Below, in pieces: positions 29,280 through 38,160 of a DNA stretch of 64,000 nt. Source of the stretch: Schlegelella aquatica (lineage in GTDB: Bacteria; Pseudomonadota; Gammaproteobacteria; Burkholderiales; Burkholderiaceae_C); NCBI RefSeq assembly GCF_026013905.1, contig NZ_CP110257.1:1798001-1862000 (forward strand). Direction: 5' to 3'. A program made the position numbers and the translations under genes. The notes beneath the pieces were generated by a model. That model searched no databases and was not told the DNA's origin. It saw only the letters and a program-made list of their open reading frames with translations. Numbering within the stretch: the first letter of the stretch is position 1; each line of letters begins with the position of its first letter.

Positions 29280-32200
29280 ATGTCCACGCAGATCCCGCCG
29301 ATCGCTCCCGGCAAACGCTACACCGTCCCGCGGCCACCGGGCTCGGCGGATGCGCTCCTGCTCGCCGACTTCGTGCGCCGCGAGCGCGCCTCCGGCCGAC
29401 TGGTGGCCATCGTCACGGCCGAGCCCGCCGATGCCCAACGGCTGCAAGACGAGCTCTCCTTCTTCGCGCCGGAGTTGCGCTGTGCCGTCTTCCCGGACTG
29501 GGAAACGCTGCCCTACGACACGTTCTCGCCGCACCAGGACCTGATCTCCGAGCGGCTCGCCACGCTGTGGCGCATCCGCCAGAAGGACCTGGACGCAGTG
29601 CTGGTGCCGGCGACCACGGCGCTGGGTCGCCTGGCGCCGCCCTCGTTCCTGGCCGCCTACACCTTCCACTTCAAACAGAAGGAGAGGCTCGACGAGGCCT
29701 CGCTCAAGGCGCAGCTGACGCTGGCGGGCTACAGCCACGTGAGTCAAGTGGTCTCGCCCGGCGAGTATGCGGTGCGCGGGGGGCTCATCGACCTGTTCCC
29801 GATGGGCTCGCCGGTTCCCTACCGCGTGGACCTCTTCGGCGACGAGGTCGATTCGATCCGCACCTTCGACCCGGACACGCAGCGCAGCCTCTACCCGGTG
29901 CCCGAAGTGCGCCTGCTGCCGGGCCGCGAGTTTCCGATGGATGAGGAGGCGCGAGCGGCGTTTCGCGCGCGTTGGCGCGAGCGCATCGAGGGAGACCCGA
30001 GCAAAGCGCGCGTCTACAAGGACATCGGCATCGGCATCGCCACCGCGGGCATCGAGTACTACTTGCCGCTCTTCTTCGACGAGACGGCCACCCTGTTCGA
30101 CTACCTGGCGAGCCACGATCCGGCCGGTTCCGCGGGCGGTGGGAGCGCAGCCGTGGTGCTGCACGGCGAGATCGACGAGGCCTTCAAGCGCTTCTGGGCC
30201 GACACGCGCGAGCGCCATCGCTTCTTGCAGCATGACCCGGAGCGGCCCCTGCTGCCGCCGGAAGACCTGTTCCTCAAGCCGGAAGAGTTCTTTCAGCGGG
30301 CCAATGCCTACCCCCAGCTGGCCGTGCGCGGTAGCGAAGCGATGGACTGGGCGCGGCCGCTGCCCGATCTCTCGGCCGACCGCGGCGCGCCGGAGCCGTT
30401 GCGCAAGCTGCAGGCCCACCTGGCCGCGACGCCTCACCGGGTGTTGCTGGTGGCCGAATCGGCCGGCCGCCGCGAGAGCCTGCTCGAGCTGCTGCGCGAC
30501 AACCGCATCGAGCCCCCGACGGTGGACTCCCTGGCCGCCTTCCTCGAGGCCGGTGACGAGAAGTTCGCGATCGCCGTCGCGCCGCTGGCCGCCGGCTTCC
30601 ACTGGGCCCGCGAGGGCGAAGAACGCGGGCTCCAGTTCGTCACGGAGACGGAGCTCTTCGCCCTGCCGCCGACCGGGCGCCGCCGCCGGCGCCAGCAGGA
30701 GCAGGCCAGCAACGTCGATGCGCTGATCAAAGATCTCTCGGAGCTGAAGGTCGGCGACCCGGTCGTGCATGCCAACCACGGCATCGGCCGCTACCAGGGC
30801 CTGGTGAACCTGGACCTCGGCGACGGGCCGACCGAGTTCCTGCACCTGGAGTACGCCGACAAGGCGACCCTGTACGTGCCGGTCGCCCAACTGCACCTCA
30901 TCAGCCGCTACACCGGCGTGAGCGCGGAGGAAGCGCCGCTGCACAAGCTGGGCTCGGGGCAATGGGAGCGCGCCAAGCGCAAGGCGGCCGAGCAGGTGCG
31001 CGACACCGCGGCCGAGCTTCTGAACCTCTATGCCCGCCGCGCGGCGCGCGAGGGCTTTGCCTTCCGCTTCTCGCCGCACGACTACGAGGCCTTCGCCGCG
31101 AGCTTTGGCTTCGAGGAGACGCCGGACCAGGCCGCCGCGATCCACGCGGTGATCCAGGACATGATCAGCCCCAAGCCGATGGACCGGCTGGTGTGCGGCG
31201 ACGTGGGCTTCGGCAAGACCGAGGTCGCCCTGCGCGCGGCCTTCGTCGCGGTGACGGGCGGCAAGCAGGTGGCGCTGCTCGCTCCCACGACGCTGCTCGC
31301 GGAGCAGCACTTCCAGACGATCAGCGACCGATTCGCCAACTGGCCCGTCAAGGTGGCGGAGCTGTCTCGCTTTCGCTCCACCAAGGAGGTGAACACCGCC
31401 CTCAAGGGCCTGGCCGACGGCACGGTGGACATCGTCGTGGGCACGCACAAGCTGCTGTCGCCCGACGTGAAGTTCGCGCGCCTGGGCCTGCTCATCATCG
31501 ACGAGGAGCACCGCTTCGGCGTGCGCCACAAGGAGGCGATCAAGGCCCTGCGTGCCGAGGTGGACGTGCTCACCCTCACGGCCACGCCCATTCCGCGCAC
31601 GCTGGGCATGGCGCTGGAGGGCCTGCGCGACCTCTCGGTCATCGCCACTGCGCCGCAGCGGCGCCTGGCCATCAAGACCTTCGTGCGCAACGAGTCCAGC
31701 GGGGTGATCCGCGAGGCGGTGCTGCGCGAGCTGAAGCGTGGCGGCCAGGTGTACTTCCTGCACAACGAGGTCGAGACGATCGAGAACCGACGCCAGAAGT
31801 TGCAGGAGCTGCTGCCCGAGGCCCGCATCGCCGTGGCCCACGGCCAGATGCCCGAGCGCGAGTTGGAGCGTGTGATGCGCGACTTCGTCGCGCAGCGCTA
31901 CAACATCCTCCTGTGCTCGACCATCATCGAGACCGGCATCGACGTGCCCACGGCGAACACCATCGTCATCTCGCGCGCCGACAAGTTCGGTCTGGCGCAA
32001 CTGCACCAGCTGCGCGGGCGTGTGGGTCGCTCGCACCACCAGGCGTATGCCTACCTGCTGGTACCCGACATCGAGGGCCTGACCAAGCAGGCGGCCCAGC
32101 GTCTGGAGGCGATCCAGAACATGGAGGAGCTGGGCTCCGGCTTCTACCTCGCGATGCACGACCTGGAGATCCGCGGCGCGGGCGAGGTGCTGGGCGAGAG

Positions 32201-32765
32201 CCAGAGCGGCAACATGCAGGAAGTGGGGTTCCAGCTCTACAACGACATGCTGGCCGAGGCCGTGCGCTCGCTCAAGGCGGGCCGCGAGCCCGATCTGCTG
32301 TCGCCGCTCACGGCCACCACCGAGATCAATCTGCACGCTCCGGCCCTGCTGCCCGACAGCTACTGCGGCGACGTGCATGTGCGCCTGAGCTTGTACAAGC
32401 GGCTCGCCTCGGCCGAGACGATGAACCAAATCGACGCTCTGCTCGAGGAGGTGACCGACCGCTTCGGCAAACTGCCGCCCCAGGGCCAGACGCTCTTCGA
32501 CGTGCACCGGCTGCGCGTGCTGGCCAAGCCCTATGGGGTGTTGAAGATCGACGCCGGCCCGCAGCTCATCAACATCACCTTCCGGCCCAATCCGCCCGTC
32601 GACCCGATGCGCATCATCGAGCTCGTGCAGAAGAACCGGCACATCAAGCTGGCCGGCAACGAGAAGCTGCGCATCGACAAGACCACGCAAGACGCCCGGG
32701 AGCGCGCGCAGTTCGTCCGCGACGTGCTGCGCTCGCTCGGCGCGCCCGCACCACAACCCGCCTGA
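29280..32765 (+). CDS. mfd: Transcription-repair coupling factor Mfd
   Basis: A 1161-residue DNA translocase that removes RNA polymerase stalled at lesions and recruits UvrA. The N-terminal UvrB-like region (DWETLPYDTFSPH), the RNA polymerase interaction domain (GDPVVHANHGIGRYQGL), the helicase core with Walker A GDVGFGKTE, DEEHRFGVRHK and TATPIPRTL, the translocation motif with GQMPERELE, and the C-terminal TRCF domain are all present in order. The ATG at 29280 is chosen because it opens the conserved part; the reading frame is open 54 bases upstream. Confidence 0.97.
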   Translation: MSTQIPPIAPGKRYTVPRPPGSADALLLADFVRRERASGRLVAIVTAEPADAQRLQDELSFFAPELRCAVFPDWETLPYDTFSPHQDLISERLATLWRIRQKDLDAVLVPATTALGRLAPPSFLAAYTFHFKQKERLDEASLKAQLTLAGYSHVSQVVSPGEYAVRGGLIDLFPMGSPVPYRVDLFGDEVDSIRTFDPDTQRSLYPVPEVRLLPGREFPMDEEARAAFRARWRERIEGDPSKARVYKDIGIGIATAGIEYYLPLFFDETATLFDYLASHDPAGSAGGGSAAVVLHGEIDEAFKRFWADTRERHRFLQHDPERPLLPPEDLFLKPEEFFQRANAYPQLAVRGSEAMDWARPLPDLSADRGAPEPLRKLQAHLAATPHRVLLVAESAGRRESLLELLRDNRIEPPTVDSLAAFLEAGDEKFAIAVAPLAAGFHWAREGEERGLQFVTETELFALPPTGRRRRRQQEQASNVDALIKDLSELKVGDPVVHANHGIGRYQGLVNLDLGDGPTEFLHLEYADKATLYVPVAQLHLISRYTGVSAEEAPLHKLGSGQWERAKRKAAEQVRDTAAELLNLYARRAAREGFAFRFSPHDYEAFAASFGFEETPDQAAAIHAVIQDMISPKPMDRLVCGDVGFGKTEVALRAAFVAVTGGKQVALLAPTTLLAEQHFQTISDRFANWPVKVAELSRFRSTKEVNTALKGLADGTVDIVVGTHKLLSPDVKFARLGLLIIDEEHRFGVRHKEAIKALRAEVDVLTLTATPIPRTLGMALEGLRDLSVIATAPQRRLAIKTFVRNESSGVIREAVLRELKRGGQVYFLHNEVETIENRRQKLQELLPEARIAVAHGQMPERELERVMRDFVAQRYNILLCSTIIETGIDVPTANTIVISRADKFGLAQLHQLRGRVGRSHHQAYAYLLVPDIEGLTKQAAQRLEAIQNMEELGSGFYLAMHDLEIRGAGEVLGESQSGNMQEVGFQLYNDMLAEAVRSLKAGREPDLLSPLTATTEINLHAPALLPDSYCGDVHVRLSLYKRLASAETMNQIDALLEEVTDRFGKLPPQGQTLFDVHRLRVLAKPYGVLKIDAGPQLINITFRPNPPVDPMRIIELVQKNRHIKLAGNEKLRIDKTTQDARERAQFVRDVLRSLGAPAPQPA

Positions 32766-32780
32766 CACCCTCTCACCCGC

Positions 32781-33479
32781 ATGTACACCGAGATCGCCCC
32801 CGGCCTGGTCGTTCGCATCGCGATGCCGCCGATGAAGTTGTCGGACTTCAAGGTCATCGCCTTCGACATGGATTCGACGCTCATCAACATCGAGTGCATC
32901 GACGAGATCGCGGCGGCCGTCGGCAAGAAGGCCGAGGTGGCCGCGATCACCGAGGCCGCCATGCGCGGCGAGATCCCGGATTTCAAAGAGAGCCTCAGGC
33001 GGCGCCTCTCGCTGCTGGCCGGCACGCCCGCCTCGGCCCTGGACGAGGTGTACCGCGAACGGTTGAGACTCAATCCCGGCGCGGAGGCACTCGTGGCCGC
33101 CGCCCGCGAAGCGGGGCTCAAGACGCTGCTCGTCTCCGGCGGGTTCACTCACTTCGCGGACCGGGTGTGCGAGCGGCTGGGCATGGACCGCGCCAAATCC
33201 AACGTGCTGGAGATCGTCGACGGCAAGCTCACGGGCCGCGTGGTCGGCGAGATCGTCGATGGCGAGGAAAAGCGCCGCCAGTTGCTGACGATGTGCGCCG
33301 ACGTGGGCTGCTCGCCCCAGCAGGCCATCGCCGTGGGCGACGGGGCCAACGACCTGCCGATGATGGGCGAGGCGGGACTGAGCGTGGCCTACCACGCCAA
33401 GCCGAAGGTGCGTGAGCAAGCGATGGTCGCCATCGATGAGGGCGGGCTCGACCGGCTGCTCGAGGTGCTGCAGCGTTGA
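32781..33479 (+). CDS. serB: Phosphoserine phosphatase SerB
   Basis: Last enzyme of serine synthesis: hydrolyses phosphoserine. 232-residue HAD enzyme with the nucleophile motif AFDMDSTLI, LLVSGGFTHFA (motif II Ser), and GDGANDLPMM (motif III/IV). No N-terminal ACT domain, so it is the short form. It starts 15 bases after mfd and is probably co-transcribed. In-frame Met codons at residues 15 and 18 are alternative starts, but the ATG at 32781 gives a better spacing. Confidence 0.94.
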   Translation: MYTEIAPGLVVRIAMPPMKLSDFKVIAFDMDSTLINIECIDEIAAAVGKKAEVAAITEAAMRGEIPDFKESLRRRLSLLAGTPASALDEVYRERLRLNPGAEALVAAAREAGLKTLLVSGGFTHFADRVCERLGMDRAKSNVLEIVDGKLTGRVVGEIVDGEEKRRQLLTMCADVGCSPQQAIAVGDGANDLPMMGEAGLSVAYHAKPKVREQAMVAIDEGGLDRLLEVLQR

Positions 33480-33577
33480 CCCGCCGCCCCGCGCCCTCCC
33501 CCAGAAGGAGGGATTAAGGACTCTTTAGGGTTTGCTGACGATTGATTTAGCAGCGCCGCACGGCGGCGCTTCCGCAC

Positions 33578-33904
33578 ATGCACTACGAGGAAACCGCGCA
33601 CAACGCGGTGCTGTGGGCGCACTACACGGACGACGAACTGGCTCACCTCCATCAGTCCGTGGTCGCGTCGCTCGACCCTCAGGAGATGAGCCTCGTGCTC
33701 GCATGGATCCTGCCGAGCAGCGCGGCGCAGGAGCGCCTGGCTCTGTTGAGCGACATGCGCATGCATGCGCCGCCTCCCGTGTTCGACTCGGTGCTCGGAC
33801 TCGCCCGCGCCAAACTGAGCACCACCGACTGGCACAAGCTCGCGAAAGGACTGGGACTGCCGGCAGCGCCCCAGGTCTGGCCGGAGTACGTCGCCGCGCA
33901 CTGA
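33578..33904 (+). CDS. C-terminal part of a hemerythrin-like protein, N-terminus missing
   Basis: A 108-residue ORF beginning MHYEETAHNAVLWAHYTDDEL. This resembles the last metal-ligand helix (H-x-E-E-x-x-H) and the tail of Burkholderiales hemerythrin-domain proteins, but the first helices with the other His ligands are not encoded upstream, where only 98 non-coding bases separate it from serB. It is therefore probably a truncated gene or a stand-alone domain. A perfect hairpin AGCGCCG-CACGG-CGGCGCT lies just before the ATG and there is no obvious ribosome-binding site. Confidence 0.55.
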   Translation: MHYEETAHNAVLWAHYTDDELAHLHQSVVASLDPQEMSLVLAWILPSSAAQERLALLSDMRMHAPPPVFDSVLGLARAKLSTTDWHKLAKGLGLPAAPQVWPEYVAAH

Positions 33905-33951
33905 GGCGAGTGAGGGCCGGGCGCCCCCATCGGCGCAATCCATCGCGGCGG

Positions 33952-35340
33952 TCAGGCGTTCATGTCTTGCAGGGTCAGGGGGCGGCTCACGCGCAGGCGC
34001 AGACGGCCCCTGCCGGACTTCTCCAGCGTCACGCCCCCGTCGCGCTCGGCGAGTCGTTGCCTGAGCAGCACCAGTCGGGCCTCGAGGTTGTCGCACACGT
34101 CGGGCAGCCTCACGCGAGGGTCCAGCCGGAGCTCGCGGTTGGTGAAGTCGCAGCGGCCGCTGGATGCGTACTCCTGCAACAAGGTCCACAGGATGGACCC
34201 GGCCACCCCCTTGATCACGTAGTCCACGCCGAAGAAGACGCTGCCGTCGACCGGGTAGTACCTGACCAACAACGGGGACCCGGATGCTGAGGGTTCGGAC
34301 ACCGCCTGGGACGCGGGCGGTGGCTCGGCCTCCGTTCGCTGCCCGGGCGACACCGGGTCGTCCGGGGCCTCTGCATGGAGCTGGCATTGACGGATGAGCG
34401 GCCCCAGCTGGCCCGCCAAGGCCACGAGCGCATCCTCGTCGTCGTAGCTGAACCGCAGGGTCTCCGGGCTCTCGACGAAGAGCACGCCCAGCAGCTCGCC
34501 CGACGCGAACACGGGAACGGCCATCTGGCTGTGCGGCTCGCGCAGCCCGGGCCAGGGAATCGCGGTTTCGAGGGCGTCCGCGTGGCCCGTGCGTGCCAGA
34601 CTCTCGCGCACGGCCTGGCTGTAGGTGTACTCGGCCGTGAGGTGGCTGATACGCACGGGAGTGCGCTCGCGCGCCGCCACGCCGATCACGCCCCGCCCGA
34701 TGGGGACCTCCGAGCCCACACCGGATGCCGGGTAGCCGCGGCTCGCCACGGTGTAGAGCCGCTCCCCGGCCGCGTCCACCATCAGCATCATCGAGTGGCG
34801 AATTCCCAGCTCCTGCTCCAGGCTCTCGAGCAAGGTATGGACCAGTGTGCCGAGATCGGTGCAGTGCGCGATCTGCTGCGAACAGCGGCGCAGCGCCGCC
34901 AGCAAGCCACTGCCCCGCGTGGTGACCGGCAAGTCGAGCTTGGGCACGTGCTCGACCCGCTCGACTTCGTAGAGGTCGGCCCCCTGCAAGCGGAAGACTC
35001 CGCTCATGCCCGAGTGGGATGCGATCCCCGACAGCCGTGCCTTCATGCGCTCGAAGAGCGGCCCGGTGGTCTCGGTGCGCAGGTACCTCGCCTGCAAGCG
35101 GTACAGGCCCCCGGTGTGCGGGTGAACCAGCAGGATCTCGGCCTGCGGGTTCTGGAGCACGTTCTTGCGCGTGGTGTTGAAGAACTGGAACGAGAGCGCG
35201 ACGTGGCGGCTGTCGACGTACTCGACCTGCGACAAGTAGGCGACGTTGGGCACTCCCGCCAGGTCGCAGGTGGCCATCATCGCCGGGATGGCGCCCTCCA
35301 AGCACGGACGGATGTCATCGACGGTGAGGTCAGCTGCCAC
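33952..35340 (-). CDS. PNPOx-GAF-winged-helix sensor protein
   Basis: A 462-residue soluble protein from a GTG at 35340. Residues about 10-130 form a split-barrel flavin-binding PNPOx-like domain (VPNVAYLSQVEYVD, ALSFQFFNTTRKN). About 155-310 is a GAF domain (LGIRHSMMLMVDAAGERLYTV, AVPVFASGELLGVL). About 355-460 is a small winged-helix-like domain (SILWTLLQEYASSGR, LEARLVLLRQRLAER, GRGRLRLRV). The layout suggests a small-molecule or redox sensing regulator. I know of no named homologue. It overlaps the end of a second, frameshifted PNPOx gene by 11 bases. Confidence 0.7.
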   Translation of the reverse strand: MAADLTVDDIRPCLEGAIPAMMATCDLAGVPNVAYLSQVEYVDSRHVALSFQFFNTTRKNVLQNPQAEILLVHPHTGGLYRLQARYLRTETTGPLFERMKARLSGIASHSGMSGVFRLQGADLYEVERVEHVPKLDLPVTTRGSGLLAALRRCSQQIAHCTDLGTLVHTLLESLEQELGIRHSMMLMVDAAGERLYTVASRGYPASGVGSEVPIGRGVIGVAARERTPVRISHLTAEYTYSQAVRESLARTGHADALETAIPWPGLREPHSQMAVPVFASGELLGVLFVESPETLRFSYDDEDALVALAGQLGPLIRQCQLHAEAPDDPVSPGQRTEAEPPPASQAVSEPSASGSPLLVRYYPVDGSVFFGVDYVIKGVAGSILWTLLQEYASSGRCDFTNRELRLDPRVRLPDVCDNLEARLVLLRQRLAERDGGVTLEKSGRGRLRLRVSRPLTLQDMNA

Positions 35341-35828
35341 GTCGATCCTCCTGGGCGGGCACCAGCGCCGCCATTCGGCTGCCGGGCGTCTGGTCGACCG
35401 ACAGGACCGGTGTGAACTCCACGCGCACGAGTTCGCCCGGCTCCTGGGCCAGCACCGCGCGAATCACGTCCGCGGGATAACCGAGTCCCGAAAGCTCGGC
35501 CACGAGACGCTCGACGTAGTCGGCGGCCAACCTGTGCTCCGCCCGCGGGCGCGAAGGTGATCTCCCGGCCCTTGAACTGCACGGTACGGCGCGTGCTCGG
35601 TTCGCTGAAGACGACCGCGATCCAGTCGGTGTTGCGTGCGTCCTCGAGGACCCGCGCCGCTGCATTGGCCGACAGCAGCACGGCAATGCGCAGAGGGTCG
35701 TGCTTCACCTCGCAACCGACCGCGCGCATGCTCGGGCGCAAGCCCGGGCCCCGGCTCGCAGCGATGATGGACACGCGCCGCGACAGGTGGGCCAGATGCT
35801 CCGGCGGAATGACGGCCGGCGCGTTCAT
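35330..35828 (-). pseudogene. PNPOx-like protein gene interrupted by a +1 frameshift
   Basis: The minus-strand frame from the ATG at 35828 reads as a pyridoxamine-phosphate-oxidase-like protein (VSIIAASRGPGLRPSMRAVG, then VQFKGREITFAPAG). At about 35540-35555 the good coding sequence jumps to another frame (AEHRLAADYVERLVAELSGL, then VRVEFTPVLSVDQTPGSRM) and runs to 35330. One extra G in the GC-rich run GCGGGCGG would explain it. The intact product would have about 165 residues. It may be a real inactivating mutation or a sequencing error. Confidence 0.7.
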
Positions 35829-35830
35829 GC

Positions 35831-36325
35831 TCAGACCGTCGGCGCCGGCATCACCACGATGCCGTCTTCATCGGCCACCAGCCACTCGCCCGGGCGCACG
35901 AGCACGCCTTGGACGAGCACTGGGACGTCACGCTGGCCTTCCTGCCGCTTCTCGGTGGGCAGGGGCATCGCCGCCAAGGCCCGAATGCCGACGTCGCACT
36001 CGCGCAGCTCGAGCACGTCGCGCACGCAGCCGTCGATCACCACGCCGGCCCAGCCGTTGCGCGCCGCAGCGGCGGCCAGGTTGCCGCCCAGCAATGCGCG
36101 GCGCAGCGAGCCGCCACCGTCGACGACCAGCACCCGCCCCTCGCCAGGGGTGTCGACCGCGGCCTTGACGAGCGAGTTGTCCTCGAAGCACTTCACCGTG
36201 GTCACACGCCCTTGGAACCGCGGCCGCCCGCCGAAGTCGCGAAACACGGGCGGCAGCACGCGGAAGGCGCCGTCGGCGTCGTTCTTGTGCGCATCGCACA
36301 AGTCACAGGTCGAAGTCGAGGTCAT
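35831..36325 (-). CDS. RraA-like protein / 4-hydroxy-4-methyl-2-oxoglutarate aldolase family
   Basis: A 164-residue member of the RraA family, which contains both regulators of RNase E activity and class II HMG/CHA aldolases. Family motifs are GGNLAAAAARNGWAGVVIDG (substrate loop), VRDVLEL and the closing GEWLVADEDGIVVMP. The aldolase-type Arg and Asp metal site (G-N-L, D-G-C-V-R-D) appears present. An N-terminal CDLCDAH with two Cys is common in this group. It overlaps the Lrp-type regulator by four bases and is three bases from the PNPOx gene, so all four genes form one operon. Confidence 0.88.
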   Translation of the reverse strand: MTSTSTCDLCDAHKNDADGAFRVLPPVFRDFGGRPRFQGRVTTVKCFEDNSLVKAAVDTPGEGRVLVVDGGGSLRRALLGGNLAAAAARNGWAGVVIDGCVRDVLELRECDVGIRALAAMPLPTEKRQEGQRDVPVLVQGVLVRPGEWLVADEDGIVVMPAPTV

Positions 36326-36807
36326 GCGTCTTGTACCTTCTTGATGGGAGGGCGTACATCTTCGCTGCGGGCCGGCAGCATGGGCCGCTGCTCGCGCGGG
36401 GTGTTCAAGATGATGGAAGTGGAAGTTTCGGTCAGCATGCAGAACTTCGTCACCACCGCATCGAGGTGGGCCACGTCGATCACCGCGATTTCGAGGACCC
36501 AGCTGTCCTCGCCGGTCACGTTGTAGGCGGAGACGACCTCCGGCGTCTGCTCGATCAGCTTGACGACCCGCGCGTACTCGGCGCGGCCGACCCTCACGAG
36601 CGCACGGATGCCATAGCCGAGCTTCTCCAGATTGACGCGCGCCCGGTAGCCGGTGATGACGCCGGCGGCCTCCAGCTTGCGCACGCGCTCGGTGACGGCG
36701 GGCTGGCTCAGGTGGACGCGCCGCCCCAGCTCGGCCATGGAGAGCCTGGCATCGGCCTGCAGTTCGGCAAGGATGCGCGTGTCGTAGTGGTCCAGATCGA
36801 TTTTCAA
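36322..36807 (-). CDS. Lrp/AsnC family transcriptional regulator
   Basis: A 161-residue regulator. The best start is a TTG at 36807 with GGGAGGG eight bases upstream; the ATG at 36909 adds non-homologous sequence. N-terminal helix-turn-helix: LDHYDTRILAELQADARLSM, then LSQPAVTERVRKLE. C-terminal RAM ligand domain with YNVTGEDSWVLEIA, a typical amino-acid-sensing stretch. As first gene of the operon it likely controls the RraA/PNPOx genes downstream and perhaps the divergent EamA exporter. Confidence 0.88.
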   Translation of the reverse strand: MKIDLDHYDTRILAELQADARLSMAELGRRVHLSQPAVTERVRKLEAAGVITGYRARVNLEKLGYGIRALVRVGRAEYARVVKLIEQTPEVVSAYNVTGEDSWVLEIAVIDVAHLDAVVTKFCMLTETSTSIILNTPREQRPMLPARSEDVRPPIKKVQDA

Positions 36808-36956
36808 GGCGCCGCCCTCCCGCAAGCCGCAATCCGTAAGGATTATGACGCCCACTTCCTTGAATCTCCACTGTATCGCGGTTCGCCGCCTTCTTAGGAT
36901 GATGTCCATCCGGCTCGCCCGGCGCCATCAAGAAGCACAAGAGGATCCGACGTCAA

Positions 36957-37886
36957 ATGACCAGCCTGAGCACCCTGGCCTCGCGTGGCCCGTCCGCGCA
37001 CCGCCTCGATCCCGTCCTGGTGGGCTGCCTCGCCGCCACTTGGCTGGTGTGGGGGTCGACCTACCTCGCGATCAAGTACGCGCTCTTGAGCTTTCCCCCT
37101 TTCTTTCAGATGGGGACGCGGTTTCTCGTGGCCGGGGCACTGCTCATGGCGTGGATGCGCTGGCGCGGACGCCCGCTGCCCAATGCCCGGCAGTGGTTGC
37201 ACGCGGCGGTGGTGGGGGCATTGATGCTGGGCGGCGGCATGGGCGGCACCGCCTATGCGGAGCAGACGGTCGGCTCGGGGCTCGTGGTGGCGTTCATCGC
37301 CGTCGTGCCGCTGATGATCGCGGCCCTCAACCTCATCTGGGGGCTCTTGCCCACGCGTTGGGAAACGGCGGGGATCGTGGTCGGCCTCGCAGGCGTGCTG
37401 CTGTTGACTCAGGGCGCGGGCTTCCAGGCGTCACCGGCGGGTCTGGCGGCGATCGCCATGGCCTGCGCCGGGTGGTCGCTGGGCAGCGTGCTGAGCCAGC
37501 GCAGCCTGCCGCTCGCCCCCGGGGCGATGGGATTCGCGAGCGAGATGCTGTGCGGCGGCGCCTTGCTGATGGCGATGGCGTGGCTGTCCGGCGAATCGCC
37601 CGAGTGGCCGCCCCAGCCCCTGGCAGTGGCGGCATGGGGTTACCTGGTGGTGTTCGGCTCGCTCGTCGCCTTCAATGCCTACATGGTGCTGCTCGCCCGG
37701 GCGAGCGCGGCGTTGGCCTCCAGTTACACCTTCGTGAACCCGGTGATCGCGATGCTGCTCGGAGTGTTCGTGGCCGGCGAGCACGTCACGGGGTACGAGT
37801 GGCTGGCCGCCGGTATCGTGCTCGTGGGCGTGGTGCTGATGCTGCGCGGCAAGGCGTCGGGCGCGCACCGTCCGCACCGGACATAG
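36957..37886 (+). CDS. EamA/DMT-family exporter (YedA-like)
   Basis: A 309-residue inner-membrane protein with ten predicted helices in two EamA repeats: WLVWGSTYLAIKYAL in the first and GWSLGSVLSQRSLPL in the second, with SYTFVNPVIAMLLGV near the end. YedA-like proteins export amino acids or other metabolites. It is divergent from the Lrp-type regulator, an arrangement often seen for amino-acid exporters under Lrp/AsnC control. The substrate is unknown. Confidence 0.87.
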   Translation: MTSLSTLASRGPSAHRLDPVLVGCLAATWLVWGSTYLAIKYALLSFPPFFQMGTRFLVAGALLMAWMRWRGRPLPNARQWLHAAVVGALMLGGGMGGTAYAEQTVGSGLVVAFIAVVPLMIAALNLIWGLLPTRWETAGIVVGLAGVLLLTQGAGFQASPAGLAAIAMACAGWSLGSVLSQRSLPLAPGAMGFASEMLCGGALLMAMAWLSGESPEWPPQPLAVAAWGYLVVFGSLVAFNAYMVLLARASAALASSYTFVNPVIAMLLGVFVAGEHVTGYEWLAAGIVLVGVVLMLRGKASGAHRPHRT

Positions 37887-37946
37887 AGGCTCCCATGCGG
37901 ACCCTGCCCTTGCGCACGCACAAACGTGGCGCAGGGCACGGCTCGG

Positions 37947-37952
37947 TACAAT
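37947..37952 (+). promoter_or_regulatory. Possible -10 element of the riboswitch-btuB transcript
   Basis: TACAAT lies a few bases before the first conserved bases of the cobalamin riboswitch. No convincing -35 is seen at 17 bases upstream. Confidence 0.4.
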
Positions 37953-37956
37953 CGTT

Positions 37957-38160
37957 TCCTGTTGGTGCTCGCGCGGCCGTCCGGCCGTGCAGTTAAACGG
38001 GAAGCAGGGAGAGCCGCCGGCCACGCCGGACTCCAACCTGCGCTGCCCCCGCAACGGTAAGCAGACGAAGCCTCGCGCTTCCGCTCCGGTCCTCGACCAC
38101 TGGCGTTTCGGCGCTGGGAAGGTGACCGGGGTTGCTCTGTCAGCCCGGATACCGGCCAAC
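37957..38160 (+). ncRNA. Cobalamin riboswitch upstream of btuB
   Basis: The B12-sensing leader is recognisable by its conserved blocks in order: TTGGTGC start, AAACGGGAAGCAGGG, the B12 box GCTGCCCCCGCAACGGTAAGC at 38042-38062, CCACTGGCG, TGGGAAGGTGACC and AGCCCGGATACCGGCC. It ends about 70 bases before the btuB ATG and should repress btuB-btuC-btuD when adenosylcobalamin is abundant. Confidence 0.93.

Noticed and set aside
29214..33419. A 1401-residue open frame on the minus strand opposite mfd and serB
   Set aside because: Antisense shadow of high-GC coding sequence: the composition (His/Gln/Arg/Gly-rich, no domains) is typical of the complementary frame of mfd.
33540..33577. Ribosome-binding site or FNR box upstream of the hemerythrin fragment
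   Set aside because: Neither AGGAGG-like sequence nor a TTGAT-N4-ATCAA match is convincing.
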